Assembly: GCF_002234675.1 (NCBI RefSeq)
Contig: NC_019862.2
Location: 26,610,707-26,674,706, forward strand
DNA length: 64,000 nt
Source of the DNA: Oryzias latipes
Lineage: Eukaryota > Chordata > Actinopteri > Beloniformes > Adrianichthyidae
Direction: 5' to 3'
The notes under the pieces were generated by a model, which saw only the letters and a program-made list of their open reading frames with translations, made no database searches and had not been told where the DNA came from. Below are positions 12,193 to 23,900 of the stretch, piece after piece. Within the stretch, counting starts at the first letter, position 1; every line of letters begins with the position of its first letter. The translations under genes and the position numbers were made by a program.

Positions 12193-12650
12193 TGGGGCTG
12201 CTTTGCTGCATCTGACACAGGGTGTCTTGAAGTTGTACAAGGTAAAATGAAATCTCCAGATTATCAAGGCATTCTGGATAGAAATGTGCTGCCTAGTGTC
12301 AGAAAGCTTGGTCTCATTCGCAGGTCATGGATCTTCCAACAGGACAACGATCCAAAACACACAGCCAAACACCCCCCCCACGAATGGCTAAGAGAAAAGT
12401 GTTGGACTATTCTGAAGTGGCCTTCTATGAGCCCAGATCTGAATCCCATTGAACAATTGTGGAAGGAGCTGAAACATGCCATTTGGAGAAGACACCCGTC
12501 AAACCTGAGAAATCTGGAGCAGTTTGCTCATGAGGAGGGGGCCAAAATACCTGTCGACAGGTGCAGAAGGCTCATTAACAAAATATTATATACTATATTT
12601 TGTTTTTTTGAGAAAAGAATATAAACCCAGACGTTAGAATGGCAGAAAAT
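12193..12650 (+). pseudogene. Tc1/mariner transposase fragment (C-terminal half)
   Basis: From 12193 the frame reads WGCFAASDTGCLEVVQGKMK and continues through DYQGILDRNVLPSVRKLG, QQDNDPKHTAK, WPSMSPDLNPIEQLWKELK and IPVDRCRRLINKI. These are the hallmark blocks of the catalytic half of fish Tc1 transposases: the second catalytic Asp lies in DNDPKHTA and the third acidic residue in NPIE. The DNA-binding N-terminal half and the first catalytic Asp are absent, cut off where the C-rich block begins, and no terminal repeats are seen beside it. The product would be inactive, so it is called a pseudogene remnant. The frame itself is open to about 12624. Confidence 0.85.
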
Positions 12651-12839
12651 GTCCTATTTTACTTTGTTGTCTTTTACTTTTCTTTTTACATTTACTGTTG
12701 TCAAAAAGTTAATATTGTTAAATATATATTAGAAGATTTCACTGTTTCAATTCAGTCATTGAAATATTTAAGAACTACATCTTAAAAATGAATAGCTTAG
12801 TAACCCAAAAACCTAAATAAAGTGTATATTCGTACACAG

Positions 12840-12898
12840 TGAATTTTGCAGCTCCGGGTAGGTTTTGCTCAGGAAAAAATCAGATCAACTGGCTCTTT
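12840..12898 (+). mobile_element. Right fragment of a hAT-like element
   Basis: TTTTGCAGCTCCGGGTAGGT to AACTGGCTCTTTAAG resembles the right end of the hAT element whose left end lies at 10919. The terminal bases are lost where a family-A MITE-like copy starts. The interior between the two ends has been replaced by the C-rich block and Tc1 fragment. Confidence 0.35.
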
Positions 12899-13395
12899 AA
12901 GGTCCACTCTGATCATCTTTGATCTATTGTAAAAGCGTTCCTAGTGGTCTTTTAATTACGACTTTTGGCGAAAATCTAAAAAATCGGTGTAATTTTTTAG
13001 GACTTAGTTTCTGCAGAGTGGCAGTAGTTTATTAGGAATTCACCTCTGACCTGTGGGCGGGTGTGAAAGTACGCTGCTGGTTATTTCCCATCATGCCTTT
13101 GTTTAAACTCACTCCCGCTATCAACGGTGCAACAAAATGGCGAGGAATATCAGAGATATCCAGCCAGACATTTTAGAGTCAGATTCCATCTCATACAAAA
13201 AACAAAACAAAGATATACATGAATTTATTTTTTGTAAGTGGATGCATCAGAATAGAGAGGAGCAGGGAGGTTGTGACTTGCCGTAGAAACCTCCATGTCA
13301 GACCTACAAGCTTTGTCTAATGGCATTTTTTCATCTACTTCTGATTCACAACGATTTGAATAAAGACTTTCTCATAAGAAACGTTCAGGTTTTGC
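12897..13395 (+). mobile_element. MITE-like repeat family A, copy 3, between ipo13 and PFAS
   Basis: It opens TTTAAGGTCCACTCTGATCA, followed by the usual TTTGATCTATTGTAAAAGCG and TTCCTAGTGGTCTTTTAATTA. It runs through the CCCATCATGCCTTTGTTTA and GGTGCAACAAAATGGCGAG blocks and fades near GATTTGAATAAAGACTTTCT. The right terminal repeat is missing. No transposase frame is seen. Confidence 0.65.
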
Positions 13396-13614
13396 ACAGC
13401 ACAACCTGCACATTAGCATAAGAGGTTTACGTTTTAAGTAGGTATTTATTTATTTGTATATTTTAGTTAGTTGGTAAGTTAGTTTTTTACAGCCACTCGT
13501 GAAAATCTCCCAAATGAAATCAATCAGCTTGCACTATCGTACGGTTCTCCCGTGATGCGTTCAAGGTCTTCCTAAATTTATTAGACCGAAAGTTAGGAAT
13601 CTTCCCAAACGAGT

Positions 13615-13626
13615 TGCGCATGCGCA
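13615..13626. promoter_or_regulatory. pfas: Perfect NRF-1-type palindrome TGCGCATGCGCA near the PFAS 5' end
   Basis: TGCGCATGCGCA is a perfect palindrome matching the NRF-1 consensus. It lies about 190 bp upstream of a good splice donor (GTGAGT at 13806) that probably ends a non-coding first exon of PFAS. NRF-1 sites are known in promoters of metabolic housekeeping genes. That it drives PFAS here is inferred from position. Confidence 0.5.
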
Positions 13627-13689
13627 AGGAGGGCTGCATGCATTACTTTGGAGGTCCATCCATACCCGTCCTATCGGTCTGCAGACCCA

Positions 13690-13805
13690 ACAAGTCCAGA
13701 AACTCCTGACCGTCCAGGTGCAGCAGAGCTTTGACGGGAGTCCAGAGTCGAGAGTCAACTCAACAAACTTCAGAGGGAGTCGCGTGCTGGAGCCAGGAGC
13801 TGCGC
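13690..13805 (+). other. pfas: Probable non-coding first exon of PFAS (start approximate)
   Basis: A locally CpG- and GC-richer stretch ends at a strong donor, GCTGCGC followed by GTGAGT (13806). The first PFAS coding exon starts 1.15 kb downstream. The arrangement of NRF-1 palindrome, GC-richer DNA and donor suggests a transcription start between about 13630 and 13750. The left boundary given here is only nominal. Confidence 0.35.
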
Positions 13806-14556
13806 GTGAGTTAGCTTTCTGCTAAGTTGTGTCTTTAGCTTCCATGATGCAGCCAGAGGAGAGGAGACGACAGCTGACCCTTTGGAGATTAAACCTTTCA
13901 TTAATAATTTCCACTTTCCTCAAAGTTTCTGAGTGGGTGTGTAGCTCCAGACTGCATGAGAGCATGCAGAACCATCTATGGCACAAGTTATTTCTTTAAA
14001 AAAAATAAAAAAAATAACAGTGATTCGGAATCTTTTAAAAATGTTTTCTCTCCAAAATAAAACCCCAGTTTTAAACGCACGTGCTCCAGGTAACAAAGCA
14101 GCTGTTTTTGTTTTTAAAACCATTATAAAACATTTGAATTTAGACTCATCCTTTCCTTCAAATGGAAACAAAAATAAAAGCATAATTATTAATCAGATGG
14201 CTTAAAATAAGGATCTGACAAATAATCAGCTTAATCAATGAATGGATTTATATTCCTACGATGCTACCAGATCAATCTGGACTTAAACCATTAAATAAAA
14301 CAGTTTCAATATAAAATAAATCGACTATATCGATATGGAAAATGACATTTGGATCATTTTATCATTCCAGTCTAATGGAAACACTTTGAATTAAGCAAAG
14401 ACATGTTCTAAGAATGATCCCTTTGGATTCTTTGGATGTGGAAAAAGAACAGTGGGCTGAATTTTAGGAAACTAAAATGTGAATTGATTTGACATTAGTT
14501 TTTTTTAGTTCTTGTTTACTTCTTTTTTTGAAGACATATTTAATTTACACTTGATT

Positions 14557-14623
14557 ATCGCAGTAGTAGGTTTAAAAGTTGTCATCTGGAACCTACTACA
14601 ACTTTTAAACCCACTACTGCGAT
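14557..14623. repeat. 26-bp inverted repeat (hairpin), one mismatch
   Basis: Left arm 14557-14582 and right arm 14598-14623 are reverse complements with one mismatch around a 15-nt loop. The arms begin ATCGCAGTAGT and end TTTAAAAGTTGT. The hairpin sits just upstream of the PFAS coding start, inside sequence that also resembles DNA at 35810-36020, so it may be the core of a small repeat. Confidence 0.7.
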
Positions 14624-14957
14624 GGAATCAACCTGGATCCATTTTAGGTCAGTCAATCAGATTCTTTCACAATGAACCAATATCAATTGTGAATCGTCAA
14701 CCACAAAATAAATGAATGGAATCATTGTTTAATTAATTGTTACAGACACTGCTTTCCTTCACTACATTTTCATGACAACAGTCTCCTCGTGCTTTAGGCA
14801 TCCTAATCAAACAAAGGTCAGCTGAAGTCAGAAAACATGAGGAGTCCCTAATCAGCTCTGACCTTTGGCCTCCAGCATGAGCTGCTGGTTAGTTAAAGCA
14901 TTGTTTTTTTCCACCAATAATGGGCTAACATGATCGCTGTGAATGTGTCGAGCAGAC

Positions 14958-17900
14958 ATGGCGGTGGTGAGGTTTTACAGCAGCGAAGCTCCGGACGGAC
15001 GGGCCTTGCAGAGAGCAGCAAAACTCTTCCCACATCTGACCCTCACAACAGAGCTGTGCTACAATGTGGAGCTGACAGGTGAGACGGCGCTGTCAGAATG
15101 GATGCGGACAGCGGGGCTGCTGTGAAGCAACAGGAGATCCTGCAGGGTTTCTCTCTGATTCCTGCCTTCAGTTTTGTTTTTTACTCTCTCCTTTACTCGT
15201 CTGGTTTGTTCACTGCAGGTCGTGAGAGTCTCAGTGCTGAGGAGAAGGAGGTTCTCCTCTGGTTGTTTCGTCCTCCGCTGCAGGCTGAGCCGCTGTCGGA
15301 GAACCCAAACCTCATAGAGAGCAGTGAGGAGAAGCTGGTGGAGATTGGACCCAGGTGCTGTTTCTGTACTTTCTCCTCCGGATCATTAAAGCTTTGATGG
15401 CAACATAAACAAAACCTTGATGTAAATCTTAAATTTCAAAATAAAAGCACCCTTTATTTTTAACACAGTTCATAAAGTTTTTGAAAAAGAATAACTGTGA
15501 AACATCTAAAGTATACATTTCTTCAAAACACTAGAGAGATGTTTGAGAAGAACATCAATGTGTTTTTCCACCTTCAGGTTGAACTTCTCCACAGCCTGGT
15601 CCACCAACGCCGTGTCCATCTGCCGCAGCGCCGGCCTCACTAACGTCACCCGAGTTGAGGTGTCTCGCAGGTTTCTCGTCAAGGTCTGAGACCCCGCAGA
15701 TAATCAACCATGACACCTCCAGATCAGAGGTTATTTCGATAAACGCCGTGTCGTCCGTGTCCTTTTTCAGCCCAAGAATGGAAAAGGAACAGGAGAGCTC
15801 AGCGGCGACATGAAGAAACTGATCGACTGTCTGCATGACAGCATGACGGAGTGTGTCTACCATCGTCCCATCACCTCCTTTGCTGTGGAAACCAAACGGC
15901 AACCTGTGTTTGAGGTGGACATCCTGGCAAAAGGTCGTGCTGCCTTGGAGAAGGCCAACGACGACCTGGGTGAGACTCGCCTGCACTCCTCAACCTCTGT
16001 CACAGTTTTTATTTTTATTTTTTTGGCATCTTCACAGAAACCAAGCCTCTTCTATTAATGTAACATCTATGCTTGTCTTTTTTCCCTCTTTTCTTCATAG
16101 TCTTGCAGCTTTCTGTGAGTACACTGTGTGTGCCGATGGAGGCTGAAATGTCACATGATGCATGGCACGCTTTGAGTTAGTTGAGGTCACAGGACTGCGA
16201 TGATGCTGCTCATTTCCGGACGCATGCGTGTCTGCGTGTGTGCGTTTTTAGCGGAACTCAAAAGGTTCTCAGAGTGAAGATTAAACCCTGAGAAAACAGA
16301 TCACCAAATCCAAGATTTCAGGATTCCATCCAAAAGATTTTAAGCACATAAAAGAGGTTAAAAGTCATTTATAAAATATTTTTCCAATGAAAATTTGTGT
16401 TTTGGTGTGTTTAACATGCACTTTTCTGATGATGGAGGACATATACTAAGAAGATTCAGCTTAAAAGCGAATTTTTGAGTATTCCTTAATTCAAACCATT
16501 GAGAATTAGGAGCAGATGCAAAAATGTCGTTGGAAAAAGACCTTTTTTGTGACATAAAAGCAGGCGCAGGCCACCAGCTTCCTGTTTCGCTCCATTCTGC
16601 TTGTAGACAAACAGATCCATGAATGTCTTTGTTTTCCTCCTGAGGTTGGGGGTCTGAGGGGCTGTAAAATAGCAGGAGACCATGGGTGATTAGAAGTGGG
16701 GCGGTCTTACCCTGCACCAACAAGTCAGAGGTTTCTGCCGCTCTGCAGAAACTATAACCTAGAAGCAACACAGTTTTTTTTTTTTTTGACTAAAAACTGC
16801 ATAATCCTATTTAAAAGACCACTGTGAATGCTTTTATAATAGAGCAAAAGATAATCTGAGTGGGATTTTAATTTGAAATAACTCATTCTGGTTTAAATTA
16901 CTGATAAAGCTGCATATTTTCTGCATAGGACAATCTTCTTTAAATGAATTTTTGTATTTTATTACAGAAAATATATAGCTCTAGCAAATATTTCTATTGA
17001 TTCACCTCTACTATTATTATTACAATTATTGTATTTTATTTTCCAATAGTAATTTTCCCTTCAAAATGAATCAAAATCATGTATATCTTTAGTTCACTTG
17101 CTATGTTTAGGTGTGTAAATGACTTTTTTTCAACTTGCATGCATAAACACACACATTCCATCCTCAGTGTAATTCTTCCACTCTGTCACACCTGCTCAGG
17201 CTGGACTGATGAAAATAATGATTAATTATGGTGTTTGTTTGTGTAGATTCCCGTTCATCCAAATAGATTCCATTCAAATATAAAAAACCATCAAGCTTTT
17301 TTTTTTTTTTTTTACCTGTGAGGCCAAACTACTGTAATAAAAGGGAACCCAAAACCAGCTGACGTTGTTTTTTTTTTAACCAACCTCTTTGATAGACGGG
17401 GAAAGAAATTATTCAACACGTCAAGCTGTTCTGTTGTGTGTGTGTGTGTGGCAGGTCTGGCCTTTGACTCCTGGGATTTGGACTACTACACATCAATGTT
17501 CCAGCGAATTCAAAGGAACCCCACCAGTGTGGAGTGTTTTGACCTGGCGCAGTCCAACAGGTGTGGTGGACTCTAAAGAGTAAAGTGGCTGGGCTGCTCT
17601 GTGTGTCCTCAGTTTCTGTTTTTTTTTCTCTCTCTTTCAAACACGACGTCCCAGCGAGCACAGCCGGCACTGGTTCTTCCGCGGGCGCATGCTGATCGAC
17701 GGGCAGGAGCAGAAGGAGACTCTTTTCAGCCTCATAATGGACACCCAGCGGCACAGCAACCCCAACAACGTCATCAAGTTCTGCGACAACAGCAGGTGGT
17801 GCTACAACGTGCACGGATGCCAGGGGCGTGATGCTGTCTGTACTCACTGCTTCTGTGTGTGTGTGCGCGTGTGTGTGTGTGTGTGCAGTGGTATTAAAGG

Positions 17901-20900
17901 TGTGGAGATTGAGTGTGTTTACCCTAAAGATCCTTCCAGAGCAAGTCCATACGAGACCCGACTCTCATTAAGACACGTCATTTTCACCGCAGAGACGCAC
18001 AACTTCCCAACAGGTCAGCACAAACACACAAACACACAATTACATATTTATTGTTCAAAAATGCAATTTATTGGGTCATGTCAACCAGACAGAGCTGCAT
18101 AAAATACTAGAGTGGATGCACACTTGGTACAGTTTGTGTTGCGTTTGTCATTTTTCAAGGTCAAAAGTCATACCAGTTTATGATAAATATCTTAAAGGGT
18201 TTTTGTGAGTCACAGAGTGTTGCATCCATTAAAAAAAATAAAAAAATTGTTGAGATTCTTTTTTATAAATATTGATCAGATTTGTAAAAATAAATGCCCT
18301 AAAGACCCACTCCGATGAAATGTTTTTTTTTGGTGTTTTGATGTACTTGTAGCATTTTTCTAATGATGGAGGACATATACTCAAAAAGATTAAGCCTAAA
18401 GTTGCATTCCTGAGTATTTCTTTATTCAAATGGATGTGAATGAGGAGGAGCAGATAAAAAAAAAGCTGTTTAAAAAACGTGTATTTGTGACAGAAAAATA
18501 CACTGGGTGGGCCACAGTCTCCACGCGCTGCTCCATTCTGATGCATCCACTTGCAGACAAATAGATCCATGAACGTCATTGTTTTCCTCGTCTGAGCTGG
18601 AATCTGAATCAAACGTGTTTGGATTGATAACCTCAATATTCCTCGCTATTTTTGTTCTTGCATCCCTTCTTTGTGTGAGGGGCTGTAAGCTAGTAGGAGA
18701 GAGTGTAAACAGATGGATGACAGGAAGTAGGGGTGGGATTGCCAATGGTTCCACCTATGACTCAGAAGCCAATTTCTAATGAACTCCTGCCGCTCTGCAA
18801 AAGCTATGTCCTAGAAAACGACACGTTTTTTAATTTGATCAAAAATGATCATAATTTAAAAAACACTGGGATAGATTTTTAAAAAATAAATAAAAAGATG
18901 GTTTGAGTAGGACTTAAAGATAAAAGGCAGATTTATTCAGCGTATGTTCCAATTCAGGTAGAATACCTAGAGAGCACGAAAATTAAAGTAGAAAATAAGG
19001 CCTATTGGCTTCTGAGTCTGTTTTAAAAAAAACTTTTAAACACTTTTTCTCATATGAAACTACATCAGTTCTATAAAGAAATGATTAGTATTACCCAACA
19101 AGTAAAAATGTTTATAGAATTAATTAAGTGACCCTTGTAACTGATATTTACACGGACTGTTGAATACATGGTTACTTTTGTAAGACTGTGTCCTTCCGCT
19201 GATCATAAGTTTGTAAACTGACCTTGTAGGCGTGGCTCCATTTAGCGGTGCCACCACCGGAACTGGCGGCCGCATCAGAGACGTTCAGAGCGCCGGGCGT
19301 GGAGGACACGTCATCGCTGGAACTGCAGGATATTGCTTTGGAAATCTGCACATACCAGGTCAGACTGTTACAATGACCAGAGAGTGTAAGACCGTTTTAA
19401 CAGGATATATTTTGAGGCAGCACCTGCACAGACTTGTTTTTTTTTAAATGACCCCAATGACGGAGCCAAATTAAGGAAAAATGGATGCTCTTCCTGAAGT
19501 GTTCTTCACCGTTTGAGTTCTTTCTCCATTTTTCTAGGGTATGAACTCCCCTGGGAGTCTGCAGGAGAGGAATGGGAGTATCCCTCCAGCTTCGCCCCTC
19601 CCCTGCAGGTGGCCATCGAGGCCAGCGATGGCGCCTCAGACTATGGCAACAAGTTTGGAGAGCCTGTCCTATCAGGCAAGAGCGCTCACTGCAACACTTA
19701 TGGCTCTGTTGAGTAGAAGTAGATGCTTTCCCACCTGATGACATATATATATATTGTTGTTGTTTTTTTTTTTTTAAGGTTTTGCCCGCTCTTTCGGCAT
19801 GCGCTTGCCGAACGGGGAGCGGCGCGAGTGGATAAAGCCAATCATGTTCAGTGGCGGCCTCGGGTCCATTGAAGACTCGCACGTTAAGAAAGAAGAGGCC
19901 AGTCCCGGTGAGGCTTCAGCTCAGCGTGCAAACCAAGCAAGATCAATTCTGTGCTAGATTTAAATGTTCCAATCGATGACTCGCACCGTCTCCGCTTTTC
20001 TCCGTCAGGAATGGAGGTGGTGAAGATTGGAGGGCCGGTGTACCGGATTGGTGTGGGTGGAGGAGCGGCCTCCTCCGTTCAAGTATGGACTGCACAGTTA
20101 ATGACTGGGAGTTTTGTGCTGGTTTTACCCAATATGTGGGAACAAGTCTTTGCTCTTAGATCCAAGGGGACAACTGCAGTGAGCGGGATCTGGGCGCCGT
20201 CCAGAGAGGAGATGCTGAGATGGAGCAGAAGATGAATCGAGCTCTCAGGGCGTGCTTGGAAAGAAGTGATGGAAACCCCATCTGCAGCATCCATGATCAG
20301 GGGGCAGGGGGAAATGGTACCCAAACTAAGAATGTGAAGGATGTGCATCTACCTAATAAATGAAGGAAAGTAAAGACATGCATCATTTTTAGGTAATGTG
20401 CTGAAGGAGCTCAGTGAGCCAGCCGGCGCTGTGATCTATAGTAGTAGATTTAAGGTAATTTTTTTAAAAAGGTTTATTTTTGTTGCTGTTTAAATCCGTG
20501 AATTTGAGTCTAACCTCAGCTTTTCTTGCTCTATTTTTGGTGTAGAAAGGTGACCCCACACTGAGCGTGCTGGAGCTGTGGGGGGCGGAGTACCAGGAGA
20601 GCAACGCTCTGCTGCTGCACCCGTCAGACAGGTCCTTCCTGGAGAGCGTGTGCCAGAGGGAGAAGTGTCCCGTTGACTTTGTGGGAAACATCACCGGAGA
20701 CGGAAAAGTACCCACATTTACATCAGCAACTCAATTAGTTATTGACTGGACCAAACTGCAGGGAACGCTCCTCTACACAATCTCTCTTTTTTTCCCTTTT
20801 TATAATATATTCATGAATTTTTATTCTAGTATTTTGTTTTAACATTTTTATCTTCCTAAATTTATGTCCAGGGTATTTTGGGAATAATAATGTACTTTTC

Positions 20901-23900
20901 TGGTTTATTAAAGTCCCACTCTGATCATCTTTTGATCTATTATAAAAGCGTTCCCAGTGGTCTATTAATCACGATTATGGCATTTTTAGCCGTAATAAAA
21001 AACCTGTGTCGTTTTCTAGCACATTGTTTCTGCAGAGCAGTATGAGATCATTAGATATTTGTTAGTTGTGGATGGGACAGTTTGACCCACTTCCCATCAT
21101 GCATTTGTTTAAACGCTCTCCTGCTAGGTTACAGCCCTTCACAACCCCAACCTAACATTAGCTGTGCAGCAGAAATGGTTAGCAATATTGGAGCTATCCA
21201 GCCGTACAGTTTAGATCCAGATTCCATCTCAGACGAGGAAAACAAGGACGTACACTGATCTAGTCGTCTACAAGTGAATGCATCAGAATGGAGTGGAGCA
21301 GGGAGCTTGTAGTCTCCTCCCGCTTCTAAGTCATAAGTACGTTTTTTTTCAGATTGCATTTTTTCGTCTGCAAAGATTTGAATAAAAAAAAAAAACTAAT
21401 TCAATTTTATGCTTAATTATCTTTTATATATGTCCTCTATCATCGGAAAAATGCTACAAGAGCATTTTAGAAACACCAAAAACCCAATTTTCATCAGAGT
21501 GAGTCTTTGAAGGTTAATTGAAAGCAGCAGGACTCTTTAGCCTGTCCATAATCTTCTCTGCAGATTGTGCTGGTGGATGATGAGGGTGGCAGCAATGATC
21601 AGGTGGACTCTGTCCGCCATCCCGTCGACCTGCAGCTGGAGTGGGTTCTGGGGAAAATGCCGCAGAAGGAGTTCAGGCTGGAACGAGTGGCTCTCGCGTG
21701 TCAGCCTTTGAGACTTCCTGCTGGCCTCTCAGTCAGAGATGCTCTACAGAGGGTTTTGCGTTTGCCCTCCGTGGCCTCCAAACGCTACCTGACCAACAAG
21801 GTCTTGTCCTGCATTTCAGCATTACAGTGCTTCTGTGTGCAGAGTTAAAAAAAACAGGTAGATAATGAGCTCTCTCCCTCTGTTCCTGCGTCAGGTGGAC
21901 CGGTCTGTGACTGGGTTGGTTGCCCAGCAACAGTGCGTCGGTCCTCTTCACACCCCATTGGCCGACGTGGCCGTTGTTGCTCTGTCACCGTTCAGTCTGG
22001 AGGGAGCAGCGACGGCCATAGGGGAGCAGCCAATTAAAGGACTGGTGTGTCCTGCAGCTGGGGCTCGTATGGCTGTCGGAGAGGCTCTGACTAATCTGAT
22101 GTTCGCTAGAGTCACAGCACTGAAGGTGTTGAATAAAAAACACACATTTCTATGAAGTTTGAACAGTTGTGCTACTAAAATCCTCTGTAGGGGATACTTG
22201 GCACAGAGTGCTGAGATCATAACTGTTTTCCCGTCACGATAGGACGTGAAGTGCAGCGGTAACTGGATGTGGGCTGCCAAACTGCCCGGTGAAGGAGCAT
22301 ATCTGTGGGAGGCTTGCAAAGCCATGTGCAAGGTGATGAGTGAGCTGGGGGTCGCCATCGACGGGGGCAAAGACTCTCTGAGCATGGCGGCGAGAGTCGG
22401 AAAGGAGACAGTCAAGGCTCCAGGTGCTTGTGTGTTTATGACTGAGTTTGCACTCGTTTCTGTGCACGTCGTAAAGATCTGCCTTTTGCTCCGCCCCTTT
22501 CAGGTGCCCTGGTGATCTCAGCATATGCGGTTTGTCCTGACATCTCTGCCACCGTCACGCCTGATCTCGAGGATCCCGATGGAAAAGGTTTGACACTCCC
22601 GCACTGATTCTCAGAATTCATCCCCGACCTGGCATCTGAACCTCTTCTTTGGTCTGCAGGGGTGCTTCTGTGGGTACCTCTCAGTCCAGGTAACCATCGC
22701 CTGGGAGGCTCCGCCCTCGCTCAATGCTACGGGCAGCTGGCAGACTGCTCCCCTGACCTGGACCATGCCGAACTGTTGACTGCCTGCTTTAGCACAACTC
22801 AGACACTCCTGCAGGGTTAGTTTTCAGTCGCAGGAAGACCAGAGGTTGTTTTGAAAACACAGAGGAAATTTGACAGTTTCTAACTTTTAACTCAGTTTTC
22901 TATAGTTTTATTTTTTTCAACCCCCTTTCATCTCCTTATGCTTTGCACTGTGGCTAATCTGCCATCTAGTGGTGTTACTCTGTATTGCATCTGTTAAATT
23001 TTTTGCCAGATTTGAATGTTCATTCCATTAAATAACTTCCTGAAACAAGGAATAGTTAACAGATTTGCTTTTGTTCTCCCAGATCGTATAGTGAGTGCTG
23101 GACATGACATAAGTGATGGAGGTCTCATTTCCTGCTTGCTAGAGATGGCATTTGCTGGAAACCGGGGAATTGACATTGAGCTGTCCTCACAAGGAAGTGA
23201 AGGTTTGTGAATTAGGCCCAATCTTAATCTGCCTGGGATTCATCAGCATTTTAAAGCCAAAACTCTGTTTGTTTGCATTTTGTTGCCTTCTGTGCAGTCA
23301 TGGAGCTGCTGTTTAGCGAGGAGCTTGGTGTGGTCCTGGAGGTTTCAGAGTGTGATGTTGAGGCTGTTTGTCAGAGATACAGCGATGCAGGTGTGCAGTG
23401 TCATAGAATTGGCAGGACCTGCGGCTTTGGACCAAAGGCTGAAGTGAGACATAGTCCTCGGCTCAAACTGTGAGGTCTTTTTGTTTTGTTTTGTTCTTCT
23501 GATCTGTGGTGGTTTGTTGTCTTCTGTGTCTTACTTGGCTTCTAGGTCAGAGTCTGTGTGGATGGACAGGAGGTCCTTAAGGAGTCCCTGCCTGAGCTCA
23601 GAGCAGCATGGGAGGACACAAGCTTCCAGCTGGAGTGCCTCCAAGCCAATGAGCTGTGTGTTAAACAAGAAGAGGAGGGGCTTGCCAAGAGGACACAGCC
23701 GTACTTTCAACTGAATTTTGACCCATCTGAAAGTCCCAGCGTTCGCCGGCTTGGTGAGAGTACACAAAGTGAAGCTGTTATAGATATTGTGTGTTCTATT
23801 AGTAGACAATCTATGTGATGGTTGTGTCTTTCAGCTGGTGGGCCTCCACGTGTAGCTGTGATTAGGGAGGAGGGCAGCAATGGAGATCGAGAGATGTCAG

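Noticed and set aside
15555-15986. 143-codon minus-strand frame over PFAS exons 3-4
   Set aside because: It is antisense to well-conserved PFAS exons, a shadow of coding sequence.
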